64,000 nt of DNA from Diatrype stigma (taxonomy: Eukaryota; Ascomycota; Sordariomycetes; Xylariales; Diatrypaceae): NCBI GenBank assembly GCA_022225965.2, contig JAKJXP020000010.1, positions 186,001-250,000 on the forward strand, in the 5' to 3' direction. The notes under the pieces were generated by a model that was not told where the DNA came from, ran no database searches, and saw only the letters and a list, made by a program, of their open reading frames with translations. The position numbers were made by a program, and so were the translations under genes. Every line of letters starts with the position of its first letter. Within the stretch, counting starts at the first letter, position 1. Positions 35,541-46,800 of the stretch are shown piece by piece.

Positions 35541-36976
35541 TAATGTTGGTCGGTCATATCGGACCTGTACAGGGTTGGGTTGATAGCAGTGATATTATTG
35601 CATGCGTCACTGGTGTAATAAAATAGGTGTTCGGGTTGGTGCATGGCGTGGTAAACGTTTTTGGAAAGCTGCTAAAGGGGTTTATTTCAGTTTATTTTTA
35701 GGAGCTCAAAACCTTGATACAATACTCGTTTTCGCCAATAGTGGTGAAATTGATAATATCCTCTGACACACGATGGGGGCAAGGGTTAACTAGTCTGGCC
35801 TGAGGGGCCCCTATATTCAAAGTAATCAGGGATCACAGTATACTCTGCATGACAGAAACATCATGATCATTGAGTTCAGTACTACCCATGTCAGAATCCA
35901 CCGGACAATCACCCCTGCCTCTTCCATTCCCTGAAGTGTCATCACACGAAACCTGTTAGCCTCGAACGTCAACCTACTTGTCGGCTGGTTCCTCTTTGCG
36001 AGACACATATTGACGCACGACATTATTGATATCTAATTACATCGATCTATCCTAACATTTACCTCTTGTCACAGCTCATGTGGGCGTGCTTCATCCATGT
36101 CTCCATCCATGTGTATCATTCACCATTCTATGCCCGTTCCATGTTGCAACCTGACCACATGTGCCGTACTATACTAACTAGACACTTACTTATTTTGATT
36201 ACTGTACTTCACTTCATTGGTACTGCCGATGCCATTTAGGACTCCATAGTTGCTACCGCCATTCCGATTAATACAGCACGTAGTATATTTCATCATTTCG
36301 TATCGTATATACCTAGCAGGCAAGTAGTCAGGCAACGAAACTACTCCAGAAAAGCCCATGCAACAACGCCGTGCCATCTCCTATCAGACACGCCCTCAGT
36401 CCCAGTCAGGAAAAATGCAACAAGCAAACAAACAAACAAACAAACAAAGCCCTTGCCTTTCCCGTGTCCTTCCTATTCTCCATCCCACCCTAGGTATGCC
36501 CTAACTGATTCTACACCCCCAAACCCCGCCGCCATCCATCCATATGCATGCGTGTACGTATGTCCGTCTGTAAGAATGTATGCGTAGGTAGTATACTATG
36601 AGTTCATGTTCGTAAAAGACAATCGCTCACTTTGAAATCAACCTCCTCTTGAGACAGCCGTTCCTTAGGCTGCCTGACTTCTGGTTCGAAAACGCCGTGA
36701 ATTGCACATCCCTCTGGCCCACCCGCCAACTAACCAACGCCTGACCGCATATGCGGTGATGATGATGCATACTTGCGTGCACGCCCGAGGTCATATTGAC
36801 CACCCCTAACCCGCCTTTTCCATTGTCTTGCTCAGCCTTACTAGGGTCATCTGTCCCTCACATGCCTCCTCTCCTACTAGTCTAGTAGGTACAGTTGATT
36901 AATTTCTCGAACTTGGCCACGATCTGCCTTCTTCTGCTTGTTCTCACACCCATAGGTAGTAATGATAGTATCATTT
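35541..36976. other. Convergent intergenic spacer
   Basis: 1.4 kb between the 3' ends of the GT32 gene and the Cdc11 gene. It contains the CAAA repeat listed separately and pyrimidine-rich sequence, probably including the Cdc11 3' untranslated region. No gene is supported. Confidence 0.5.
36425..36448. repeat. Microsatellite (CAAA)x6
   Basis: Six perfect tandem copies of CAAA in the convergent spacer downstream of the Cdc11 gene. Confidence 0.85.
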
Positions 36977-39900
36977 TCACCGCTTTCCCCTTGCGTCCTC
37001 CTCACTATCATCTCCGACAGCAGTAGTAGTTGTCGTACTTGCTGTAGTAGTACCGATGACGGGAGCCACGACGCCGCTCTCCACGAGCGCCTCCCACACC
37101 TTATCCCTCTTGCTCAGGGGGCTGCCGCCCGGCGACCTATCGACGGGCAGGCCGTCCAGGACGCGGAGCCGGCGGCAGCGCCCGAGCACGACGACCTCGT
37201 ACAAACGGCGGCGCATGCGGGTGCCCATGTCGAGGCGGCCCTGGAACCGGCGGTCGCGGTCGCCGCCGTCGGGGGCGTCGGGGAGGCTGAACGGTTGCTG
37301 TTGCTGCTGTTCTTGCTGTTGGCCACCCTCTTCTCCCTCCCAGCTGCCCTCCGCGTTGGCCGCGAGCGTCTGCATTTGCTGCGAAGATAGCGGGGGCGGG
37401 TAGAAGCCCAAGGTTGCCGGGTTGTCGCGGGCGTCGAGGCGGGCCAGGTGTGGGAACCCCTCGAGGACGCAGGTGAACTGGCGGGCGTCGGCGAGGCGGT
37501 TCCCCGCGGCGAGCAGCTTCTTGAGGCGGGGCACGTAGCGCAGGGGGGAAAGGTCCTCGAGCGCGTTGCAGTTCAGGTTCAGCACGCGCAGGTTTGGCAT
37601 CCGCTCGCCCAACCCTGGCGCCAGCGCCCGCAGGCCGCAGTTGGCCAGCTCCAGGTACTGCAGGTTGAGGTAGTCGACGGGCAGCGCGAATGTGGCGCCG
37701 TCGTTGATGTCGCTGCCGTTGTTCAGGCTCAGGTTGTTCCCTGACAGGAAGAGCTTACGCACTTCGTAGGCGGATGCTAGGAAGGATGTGTCGAGCGGTG
37801 CCGCGATCGTCGTCTCGTCACCGTCGCCGCCGTCGCCGCGCCGCTGCTGCTGCTCCCGGATAGAGAGGGTGTCGAGGCGGCGGCAGCGCGAGAAGCCGGT
37901 CAGCGTGGTGATTTGGTTGCGGTCGGCGTGGAGCAGGCGGAGATTCGGGAAGGCGGCGAGGTCGAGGGTGGCGAGGTCGTTGTCAGAGAGCTTGAGGTAG
38001 CGCATGCTGGCCATGGCTATGGGCTGGCCGGACGTGGTGGTGGGCTCAAACGAGGTAAGTTCGTTGCGCTGGAGGTTGAGGGTGGCGAGGCACGGCAGCT
38101 GCTCGAGGTGGAGGGCCGCACCGATACGGTTGCCTTCGAGGTCGAGCTCCGTGAGCCGGTGCAGCCGGGTGCCGTCGAAGTCCACGCTCTCGATGCAGTT
38201 GTTCCGCACGCGCAGCACCTGCAGGCTGTCGTGCAGATTTATGCCGGCAAGGCTGGCGATCTGGTTGTTGTCCGCGCGGAGGCTCCGCAGGTGCACCAGG
38301 TCCTTAAACGCGTACAGGCTGCTGAGCTGGTTGTTCGACACGTCGACGTACTGCAGGTTCATGAGGTGGCCCCACGGCGTCAGTTCCGACAGCTGGTTGT
38401 GACTGATACGTAGGTTCCGCACGCTCTCAGGGACGCCGTCGAGATTACCGAGAGCGTTGTTGGAGGCGTCGAGGGTGACTATGTTGGTACAGAACTCGTC
38501 GAGCTTGTGTAGCGTCGACATTTGCTTGTTGCTGATGTCTAGTTCCCGCATCGAGTTCCAGTCAGGTTCGAACGGTTCCACTTCGGTGATCTTCTCAACC
38601 AGATGTCGGAGGGCGTTGGACATGACTTTCTTCGGGGGGCCTCCCGTGACAAGATATTGGTCCCCGACCACATAGCTGACCTCGAGAGCGCAAGACTGAT
38701 CGCCATGGTTCATAGTAAAGTCTGACAGGGGGCTCAACGATAAGGTGCCCACGTATTGTGTGATGAGGGGCGTAGCGTCGAGATGAGCAGTCCTCGCCGG
38801 GGCGGGTGTGGACAAGACGACACTTAGGCTTTCCTGGGGTTCATGGGTCGTATCTGGACCAATCATACTAGATTCTTCTTTATTGCCCAATCGGCGTCCA
38901 GTAGATGATACTTCCTCAGTCATACTATCCTCGTCTTGTTCATCAATCCGTGACACGGGCCTGGGAATGAATGCTTCTGTTTTCATAGATAGGTTCTTCG
39001 TAGCCCCCTTAGACCGACTTCGGGACCTTGATCTGGATGGCCGTCCGTTTACTGGCCTCCTAGAAGTGCCGTGCCGTCCTCTCGTATAAGAATCGGCGAT
39101 GATGCTGTCGTCAAGAGATTGATCTTGTAGAATGGATTCATCTGATACGTCACCATTTGTTTGGTGCGTCATATCATGAATGATGGAGGCAATAGGGGAA
39201 GAGAATGATATGGTGAGGTTCTTCCGCCGCGACGCGCTTGTTTCATGTACTCGATCTTCGTGCATTGTGATCTCATGTTCGATTTCTTCATCATCCTCCA
39301 CGGCGGTGTCAACCAGTGTCTGCTGGATTCTCGCAAAGGTATCCTTCGTATGGCTCAGAATGCTTCGGCTGTCAGTTTCTTCTTCTTCACTTATGTTTGG
39401 TCCTTGAGATGAGCCACTGGTGCCGTCCTCATGTGAGGTTTCTGCGATATTTTGGAGCCTTGACTTCGGAGCGAAGCCGAGGTGGGCTGTTTCCTTGACG
39501 GTATCAACAGAGAGGTCTGGGATACTAGCAAATGGGTCGTCTTCACTGTCTTCAGATGGTAGAATATTGCGGCCGCTCGGGGTTGGCTTCGGCGTCTTCA
39601 CTTTCACCCAGATCTTCTTCTCCTTATCAAACACCATATTTCCCACCTGGTCACCAATCAGTTCAGTGACGGCGTCAGGTGCAATAAGGCGCCTCGAATC
39701 AGAACGGCTTGAAGAAGTGGTAGGGATCGTATGTCCAGTCGACCCTCCAGACCCATTGGAAGGAAATTCGGGTGCATTTTGTGTGGCTTCAGGCGCATCC
39801 GGATTTCTCGATATTCTGACATTAGAAAGATCGCTTATGACTTCCGACTCATCAGGATCAGGAACAATGTGTGGTAGCTGGTTGTTATGCAGCCGGCCTT

Positions 39901-42571
39901 GAAAGGACTCGTCAAAGATAGGAGCGCTTTGGTCGGTCTCTTTCCATTGCCGCAAGGAGTAAGTCACATAGCCGCCTAGTTCGCTGACCTCCTCGTACTT
40001 CTTCAGTCGATCAACAATCTCCGGGTTCTCTTGTCGATTCGGTGCTCGGGGGACCGGGGCCCCTTCGCGGCTTGGCGGCCGGGAAAGGGGCTCCCGCGTT
40101 GATTCCTGGAATGAGTCTTCCTCGGTTAACGCAGACTCTGTCGAATGACGACGTTCGGGGCTCTCGGCTTCGGATTCTTCGACATTATCTAAACTCAATT
40201 TGTGTCTCGCCTTGTTACGGATCATTGCCATAATTTCTTCCGCTGCATCGAAGAAGTCCTGAGTCTTCATTGAAGTCTTGCGTGATCCATCAGCACCATA
40301 ATCTCGAGCGCGAATTTCCGATTCTTCTGGACTTGAACCTACTGCTGGGTCATCCCCTTGACCAAAGCCTGTATCAGCAAGGGGTTGCCGCTGTTGTGCG
40401 CTGGCTGCCTTCTGACTAGACGTTGACGATCGAGAGCGAGAGATTTGTCGGGATACCGGGACATGGGGAGGAATCTCCTGCTGAACATCATCTTGCTGGC
40501 TGCCTTTCCATCTTCTCGCAATGGCAGATTGCATGTTATAGTGGGAGTTTCTGACAGACTCTATCATTCCAGCGCCATCTTCGAGACCATACGCGATATC
40601 AGACCGATGGAGCGTTCTCCTTCGCTTTGGGGTCGGATCCTTGGAAGGGGAAGTCCACGGCCTTTTGCCTTCGGATCCCTCTCTTTTCGGCGTTGCTTGC
40701 CGCCCGCGAAAATAGGGGAATGAGTTGCGGTGTCTCAGTTCAGACAAGGGCTTCAACGTGGGCCTACGCTGCCTAGGTGAAGCTGCAATTCTCGATTTGT
40801 GCCTCCGTCTCTGTATGTTCAGCGTCTCTTCTTCTAAGGGGCGGCCAATATCAAATTGTACAGTATCTGAAGGTCTCCGTCCACTGTCGGGCGCCAAGTT
40901 CTCCTTGTCTTCGAGCTCGGACCGTTCGTTAGAAGCGAGTGTGATGTCTTCACTGAATTCATATCCATCAAGCTCGCCAGCCCCAAACTGATTGAAACTA
41001 GAGGATTTCTCACGACGGGGTTGGTCTGAAGACGGAGGCTCATTATCTTTAACAGAGCGAGATGGACCCCCGGTCATCTGGTCCTCAAATTGGCTGATGC
41101 GCCTTAACAAGGTCTGATTAGTGAAGGTATCATATGGTCCGAAGAGCTTGAGAGGGCTTCCGCCAGAACTTTGCGGCGGTCGTATTAGCTTCTCTGGGCT
41201 AGGGTTAGGTACACGAGGAAGGGCTGGGCTTGGTGGAGATATTGGGCGAAATTCGTTTTCCGCTGACACGAAGCGTTCGGTCCTGATTGTTGGTAGTTGC
41301 TTGGGTGTGCTGGCCTGAATTGACGACTCTGGAAGCATCTCAGACGTATCAGTAACGGCGACAACGGGTGGACTTAGAGGCCGAGTCCGAAAAGAATTGT
41401 CTCCAGACCGACCGCCCCTTCTGAGATTGAGAAAGCCTCCCTTAGTAGCAAAGTCTTCCGTGTTTTCGAAGTTACCACTTTGGTCCGCGATAGCGGTGAC
41501 GCCTAGACCTACGTCGTCGCTGTCTGGGTCTGATTCCAACACCATTTGGTTCCTTCGGAGATGCTCTAGTCGCTTGCGCAACTGTTGCGCGGGCAGTTCA
41601 ATAGGGGCAAAGTTGACCCCGCCGTCTTCGGAGTTGTGGCGCGAGATCAAAATGGGGCTGAGGCCTTCGTTCTTCGTGATGCTCTCGCCGCTGGTCTTGC
41701 GCGAGGCGTCTTCGAGGCGCTGTTTGAAGCTCAAAGAGGTAAATGAGCTATTGGGGCGTTCTTGTGTTCCGGTGTTGGTAAAGGCGCCAGTCTTTCCTGT
41801 CATCGAATTATCTGACCGACTGGAATCGCATGTATCGTCGGTGCGTCGAAATTTCATCTGCTTGGATGCGGGTGCATGAGGTTGTTGGACAGTTGAGTCC
41901 TCGACAGATTGCTCTGGTATGTTAGCCAGCTGCGGAATACGTCGGGATCCCATGGCCCCCGAATAAGGTGGCGGGCTTGAAGGCATCGTCATCTGACTAT
42001 CCGCTATCCCTTCAGGTTCCCCGTCTTCGTCTTCTTGCAACGTAGAGAGATTGGGTGATACAGGTGGTCTAAAGATATTTTCTAGGCCGGTAGCCGCAGA
42101 ACTAAATAGATCTTTCGACTCGCCATAGGATAAGTACCCGAAAACTAGCCTTCGTTTCCACTCGGGAATGTCATCCAAGTTTTTGGAGGGGGATGCGCTA
42201 TGGGACTTTTGCTCCAAGGTGTTGTGAAGAATGGAGCCAGAAGTAGAGGCTGAAAGTGATCGGCTAGCACGGCGATCGCGTTGGGAGCCTCTGGTATCTC
42301 GTGCCGATTTCGAAGGGGCGCGCTGTGGTGACAATGGAATGTTGATATCACTATCGCTTCGTTCGCTCAACGCAGCAGCGCTCTTCTCGGACGTAGCTGA
42401 TTCCGGGCGTTGTGGCTTTTTGATTCCAGCATTATTCAAGCGTGGTATTCGGCTAGGAGAATCGCGGGTATTATCTGGTTTCGAAAGGCTCGGTAGTTGT
42501 AATTGGGAGGAGTCGGATCCGGGCTGAGAAACCCAATCCTCAGAAAGCGAGTCCAACCATGCGTGCGACAT
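36977..42571 (-). CDS. cdc11: Septation initiation network scaffold (Cdc11/Nud1-like), LRR protein
   Basis: An uninterrupted 1864-aa frame. It is the leucine-rich-repeat scaffold that in yeasts (Cdc11 in fission yeast, Nud1 in budding yeast) sits on the spindle pole body and anchors the septation/mitotic-exit kinase cascade. The start MSHAWLDSLSEDWVSQPGSD is a conserved N-terminal block of fungal homologues. Residues about 20-1330 are Ser/Pro/Glu/Arg-rich and largely disordered, with many SP/TP sites suited to cell-cycle phosphorylation. Residues about 1335-1720 hold at least ten LRRs, for example MRELDISNKQMSTLHKLDEF, VRNLRISHNQLSELTPWGHL and LQVLRVRNNCIESVDFDG. A Gln tract and a Thr/Ser tail follow. 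The last 1.5 kb of the coding strand is markedly G/C-rich. The gene is divergent from the 1207-aa QSPW protein. Confidence 0.93.
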   Translation of the reverse strand: MSHAWLDSLSEDWVSQPGSDSSQLQLPSLSKPDNTRDSPSRIPRLNNAGIKKPQRPESATSEKSAAALSERSDSDINIPLSPQRAPSKSARDTRGSQRDRRASRSLSASTSGSILHNTLEQKSHSASPSKNLDDIPEWKRRLVFGYLSYGESKDLFSSAATGLENIFRPPVSPNLSTLQEDEDGEPEGIADSQMTMPSSPPPYSGAMGSRRIPQLANIPEQSVEDSTVQQPHAPASKQMKFRRTDDTCDSSRSDNSMTGKTGAFTNTGTQERPNSSFTSLSFKQRLEDASRKTSGESITKNEGLSPILISRHNSEDGGVNFAPIELPAQQLRKRLEHLRRNQMVLESDPDSDDVGLGVTAIADQSGNFENTEDFATKGGFLNLRRGGRSGDNSFRTRPLSPPVVAVTDTSEMLPESSIQASTPKQLPTIRTERFVSAENEFRPISPPSPALPRVPNPSPEKLIRPPQSSGGSPLKLFGPYDTFTNQTLLRRISQFEDQMTGGPSRSVKDNEPPSSDQPRREKSSSFNQFGAGELDGYEFSEDITLASNERSELEDKENLAPDSGRRPSDTVQFDIGRPLEEETLNIQRRRHKSRIAASPRQRRPTLKPLSELRHRNSFPYFRGRQATPKREGSEGKRPWTSPSKDPTPKRRRTLHRSDIAYGLEDGAGMIESVRNSHYNMQSAIARRWKGSQQDDVQQEIPPHVPVSRQISRSRSSTSSQKAASAQQRQPLADTGFGQGDDPAVGSSPEESEIRARDYGADGSRKTSMKTQDFFDAAEEIMAMIRNKARHKLSLDNVEESEAESPERRHSTESALTEEDSFQESTREPLSRPPSREGAPVPRAPNRQENPEIVDRLKKYEEVSELGGYVTYSLRQWKETDQSAPIFDESFQGRLHNNQLPHIVPDPDESEVISDLSNVRISRNPDAPEATQNAPEFPSNGSGGSTGHTIPTTSSSRSDSRRLIAPDAVTELIGDQVGNMVFDKEKKIWVKVKTPKPTPSGRNILPSEDSEDDPFASIPDLSVDTVKETAHLGFAPKSRLQNIAETSHEDGTSGSSQGPNISEEEETDSRSILSHTKDTFARIQQTLVDTAVEDDEEIEHEITMHEDRVHETSASRRKNLTISFSSPIASIIHDMTHQTNGDVSDESILQDQSLDDSIIADSYTRGRHGTSRRPVNGRPSRSRSRSRSKGATKNLSMKTEAFIPRPVSRIDEQDEDSMTEEVSSTGRRLGNKEESSMIGPDTTHEPQESLSVVLSTPAPARTAHLDATPLITQYVGTLSLSPLSDFTMNHGDQSCALEVSYVVGDQYLVTGGPPKKVMSNALRHLVEKITEVEPFEPDWNSMRELDISNKQMSTLHKLDEFCTNIVTLDASNNALGNLDGVPESVRNLRISHNQLSELTPWGHLMNLQYVDVSNNQLSSLYAFKDLVHLRSLRADNNQIASLAGINLHDSLQVLRVRNNCIESVDFDGTRLHRLTELDLEGNRIGAALHLEQLPCLATLNLQRNELTSFEPTTTSGQPIAMASMRYLKLSDNDLATLDLAAFPNLRLLHADRNQITTLTGFSRCRRLDTLSIREQQQRRGDGGDGDETTIAAPLDTSFLASAYEVRKLFLSGNNLSLNNGSDINDGATFALPVDYLNLQYLELANCGLRALAPGLGERMPNLRVLNLNCNALEDLSPLRYVPRLKKLLAAGNRLADARQFTCVLEGFPHLARLDARDNPATLGFYPPPLSSQQMQTLAANAEGSWEGEEGGQQQEQQQQQPFSLPDAPDGGDRDRRFQGRLDMGTRMRRRLYEVVVLGRCRRLRVLDGLPVDRSPGGSPLSKRDKVWEALVESGVVAPVIGTTTASTTTTTAVGDDSEEDARGKR

Positions 42572-43841
42572 GGTGGTGGTTCTGGATTTGCGCCTGGTTC
42601 GTTTGTGCAGTTGGAAGCCGGTAAGCGGACGGGCCCAGTCCGCATATACTTGCTTAGCAAGCGGTGCTCATGGAGTTCGATAGCAAGCTTCGGTGTGTGC
42701 TATCAAGAGCTGGCACTTCAGTGTGTTGGGTGTAATTCGAGGCGGGGCAATCGTCGCGTTGAGCTGATCGAGGTGGGTTGGTTCGATGATGTAGCAGTCT
42801 GAACGGTGCATGGGATGTGTCTAGGAGGACAACGAGGAGGAAGCAGTTGGTGTGAGAAGCTTGTTGATATCATATAACTAACTGAAGTAGTAGACTTTCG
42901 TAAACCTTGGGCTGCGGTTATTTCATATAGAACGGATAACTTGGTTGGAAGAATGCGACAGACAATATTCAACGATTACGCGCTGAGCAGCAGGCAAGGT
43001 GACAAGGAATACTAGCGTTCACATATACGCAAGTACGGCTGTATTGTATGTATGTACGAAGTATGCCCTGCTTATGTCCTGTATGCTTGTGTACAAATTG
43101 GCCTATCAAGACGCGGTCAATAGTCGGTGCCAAAACAGTCACCATCCCGGTCGCAGCTTCTTTCCGGTTGCTCGGGGAACAGCACAGGCCAGCTCTAGCG
43201 CCACGCAATCCCGATCCCCGACATCAGTGCAATCGCGGGACCCACAACCCCAGCAGCCTTATCCCCAATTAAAGGCACTTTACGCGAACACGTCGCGTGG
43301 AATTCCCAGGTACCTGACAGCCCCGGATACTGGCCAAGGATACGCGCCTATGTACCTAAATCATGGGCGTGCAGTAGCAGGCATGGGGGCCAAGTGGACC
43401 CCAGGTGGTTGCTCTTTCCCTGGCAACCACAAGTCGGCTCCAGCTACTTTTGTACCACCTTACGAAGAAGAAGATCCACTGACCTCGATCAATCGATAGT
43501 CGGATAGCCTTTCCATGTTCTATGAGACATCAATTGCCTCCATGCATGAGCAGATACGAAGCACACAACACAGTATTATAGCGAATAATACACAGGCTGT
43601 AATTAACAGCCTTGTGCGATTGCGAAGTGCGTAGTGATCTGGGGCTCTATGTACCTTCGAGTATCCCCTCACCCCTCTATTCTTCACATGGTTTGACTTC
43701 GACGTTCTTTTGTCACCTCCAACCTACAACAGCAGTCAAGCCAGGACCTTTCCCCTCGAAGCAACTTCCCGCCTCGAAGAAACTTTCCCCCTCGAAGATA
43801 TGACAATCAGCAAGTGACACATCCGGGTCAGCGCAAGAACA
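42572..43841. other. Divergent promoter region (1.27 kb)
   Basis: The region separates the starts of the Cdc11 gene (minus) and the 1207-aa protein gene (plus) and should carry both promoters. Short open frames here, such as 42999-43499, show no family similarity. Close to the plus-strand gene, two near copies of a CCTCGAAG-type motif occur (43753-43762, 43770-43778, 43788-43797), just ahead of the start codon. Confidence 0.5.
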
Positions 43842-46800
43842 ATGGACGGAGACGAGAACATCGATACTTGGAGGGTAGAACGGTTGGCCGATGAGCCCAT
43901 TTACTGTGCTGTCCCAAACCCGTCCAACCCTGACGAGATCTTTTGCTACGGGTCTGATGAAGAACTCGATGATGCCGCCAAGGTAACTAGGCGACTTCAA
44001 TATGAAGAACAGGGGCTCAGGTATCTGCGAGGCCAACCTCTGCGCCTCCTTTCGACCACTCTTCGTGGTCCATTCGACAAAGCTTCGGGATGGAAAAACC
44101 CTTGGGTGCCTCAAGCGCCTAGCAAGATCCAGCCTCACAAGAAAACGTCCAATGATGCACCTGCCATCAAAAAGAGCTTTCTCAGGGAGCTCAAATTCCG
44201 GGCTGCCGCTAAAAATGCCACCCCTGGAACCGAAGATTCCATGCAATGCCAGTTGCCAAGCCCCGAGAGTAACCGGGGGGTCGAAACCTTCCACGAGTAC
44301 TTAGATTGGGAAAAGCACGGCCACATACGAGCTTGGGCAAAAGATGTATCACCAGAACCATTACAGAAGGATGCTTTCTGGGCTCCCGACAAGTCCCCCG
44401 ACGACAGCAACGACGATATAACCAGAAAGAGACCCGTCGCCAATGAATGGCTAAGGAAGAAAACTACCAAGCGCACCCGACCAAACGACACGCAGGGCAC
44501 CGAAACCGCCGCGACCCCGACCCCATTTCCTGCACCCAACCCGCTGACGAGCACTAACGTGTCAGCTCCCATCCATGCCGTTCAGTGCACTGGACAGGAA
44601 GCTTCCCAGAAGGTTCCCAATCGCAGTTTCGAATTAACAACACCTTCATCCACTGCTGACAAAAAGTCAAAACCACTCAACATACAGCCGGCCAGCCCTC
44701 TTATCTACAATGATGCACAGTCGGTAGACAAAGTAGCCAGCTTCGATGGGACCACAGCCTCTGTGACTTCGTCCGCTCCATCCACTACGCCAAGAAAGCC
44801 ACCAGCCGATGACTCGAAGCCGATGACAGCGATGCACAAAGGTCCCATGATATCTTCGGGTGTCTCAACTGAGCAGGAACAAGGGCAGGGCGATGAAACC
44901 CATGATAGTCCACTGCAGACCGACCAGAGCGAAGTCGAACGTGAGGGAAACGATCGTGAGGCAGAAGTCTACGAAGATAATGGTTTCGAGAGTCTGCATG
45001 ACCAGAGTTTCCACTACCGTGCTCGACTACCCAAGCAGGAAACACGCGGCGAGGAAAGTCCAAGCAGCCGAGCGGGGGGCAACCCTCCACAAATAACACA
45101 TACAGACCTAGAGATGCAGGAGATGCAGGATTGCAGCAATGGAGACAACGAATCTTCAAGGCCCACAAAGGAAGAGGGTCCTATACCAGCAGATCAGACG
45201 TCAGATGGCGGTAATACACCACCGCTAGCAGCGGATGGAAGTCTTTCCAAAGGTCTCGTGGTCGAAAGTGCGTGCAATGAAAATATTGCCGCTGAATTTG
45301 GCCCAATAGAAAAAGACAGTGAGGGTGGCAGTACCACTTCATTCAAACCTTCCAAGGCCGACAGTGTTTTGAGCCTAGCCGGCGCAGACCTGGACACCAA
45401 TCAAGGCGATGAGATGTCATCCCTTGACCCGAAATCAATAAAACTGGGATACACAAGCAATCGTCGAGTATATACCGAAACATACCCGTCACCCAAACGA
45501 AATCATACTTCAACAGAAAACTGCAGATCCCAGAGCCCACAACCTCCACCAAAGAGATTGCGCCTTGAACAGTCCGGGGACTTACAAGCAGATGATTGCA
45601 ATGAAGCGAGGCATACTGAAGAGCATCGAATGGGCTCGGAGGCTGCTGTGGGCAAATCCTCCACTTTGGTTGAGGGCCCTATGGATAACACACTTGTTGG
45701 GTGCCCCATGGATGTCGACGAGCAACCCGTAGTTGAACCTGCCAAATCTCCCAGTCCAACAACTCACGCAGATCCAGCCACTTGTGATATGAGTACCGTT
45801 GACAAGGCTCCTTGTGCAGGCAATGGTTTATTGGGTAGTACCAATGATGAGCCATTAGAAGATGAATCCGGAGCTGAAACTGATCGGGTCATGGCCCCTC
45901 TATCTCAGTTAGATTCGAGAACTATCAACTCGAAGCAACTCTCGCTTTCAAAGTCAATATCCGACTACACACCTGAAGCTATATCCTTCGATATAAAAAA
46001 GGATCCTCAGGATAGCAAAGAGAACGTTCCCGCCGCCCAAGTGCTTCTTGATCAGAGCTCCATCCATCAAAGCCCATGGGCTCCAGAGTGTATGGCAAGT
46101 GATGAGGTGAATATCAAGGATGAACCAATTGACGAGGACGACGAAACACACTTACCTTCTTCAAAAAACATGCATTATTCAAGTCCTTCAAATGTTAAGC
46201 CGCAACATACAATCTGTGCTTCGCAGCAAAGTCCATGGACTAAAGAGACACCGCTGCCTGCCCTTGGCGCGGTCAAAGACTATCGATTCAACGTCTCTGA
46301 TGTCGAGTCCGTGTCCGAGCGAATAAAAACGATACAGAATGTGCAACAAGGTCTCAGTGAGGAATGGAACATGACTACTATCGACCAAGCATCTGCCCTA
46401 CCTATTCCAGCTACTGAAGACTTTCCCGAGCAAACTACGGAGGTCAACAAGTCCCGAAGCCCGGAAGTTCAACGGCAAAGCCTAGGAGTAATGGAGGCCC
46501 CTGAGCCATTTACGCCTGCACCGGCCTCCAAAGTTCGCACCGCCAGCACCCCTGAGCCCGAGATCTCGATCAAGTCGTTCGCCAAGTTCAACACTCCGTC
46601 CCCCGTGCGACGACGGACCAACCCCAGCAAGTCCCGCGGCCGACGCTCCGGGATCCTCGTCAGCACCACGTCGACTCCCTCCAATGCATGGGGCAGCGCC
46701 GCCAAGTCGTCCAACAGCAGCCGCCGCGTGTCCTTCGCTCCGCTACCCGGTCATGATGGTGACAACTATGAACACGTTCTACCAACATCCCCCTCTGTCA

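Noticed and set aside
34629..35626. Long plus and minus frames overlapping the GT32 gene
   Set aside because: Arg/Ala/Pro-rich shadow frames that arise in strongly G/C-rich coding sequence; only the chosen frame has the DXD motif and membrane anchor.
37448..38675. Plus-strand frames antisense to the LRR part of the Cdc11 gene
   Set aside because: Periodic Val/Gln/Leu composition mirrors the LRR coding strand; no independent start, domain or splice support.
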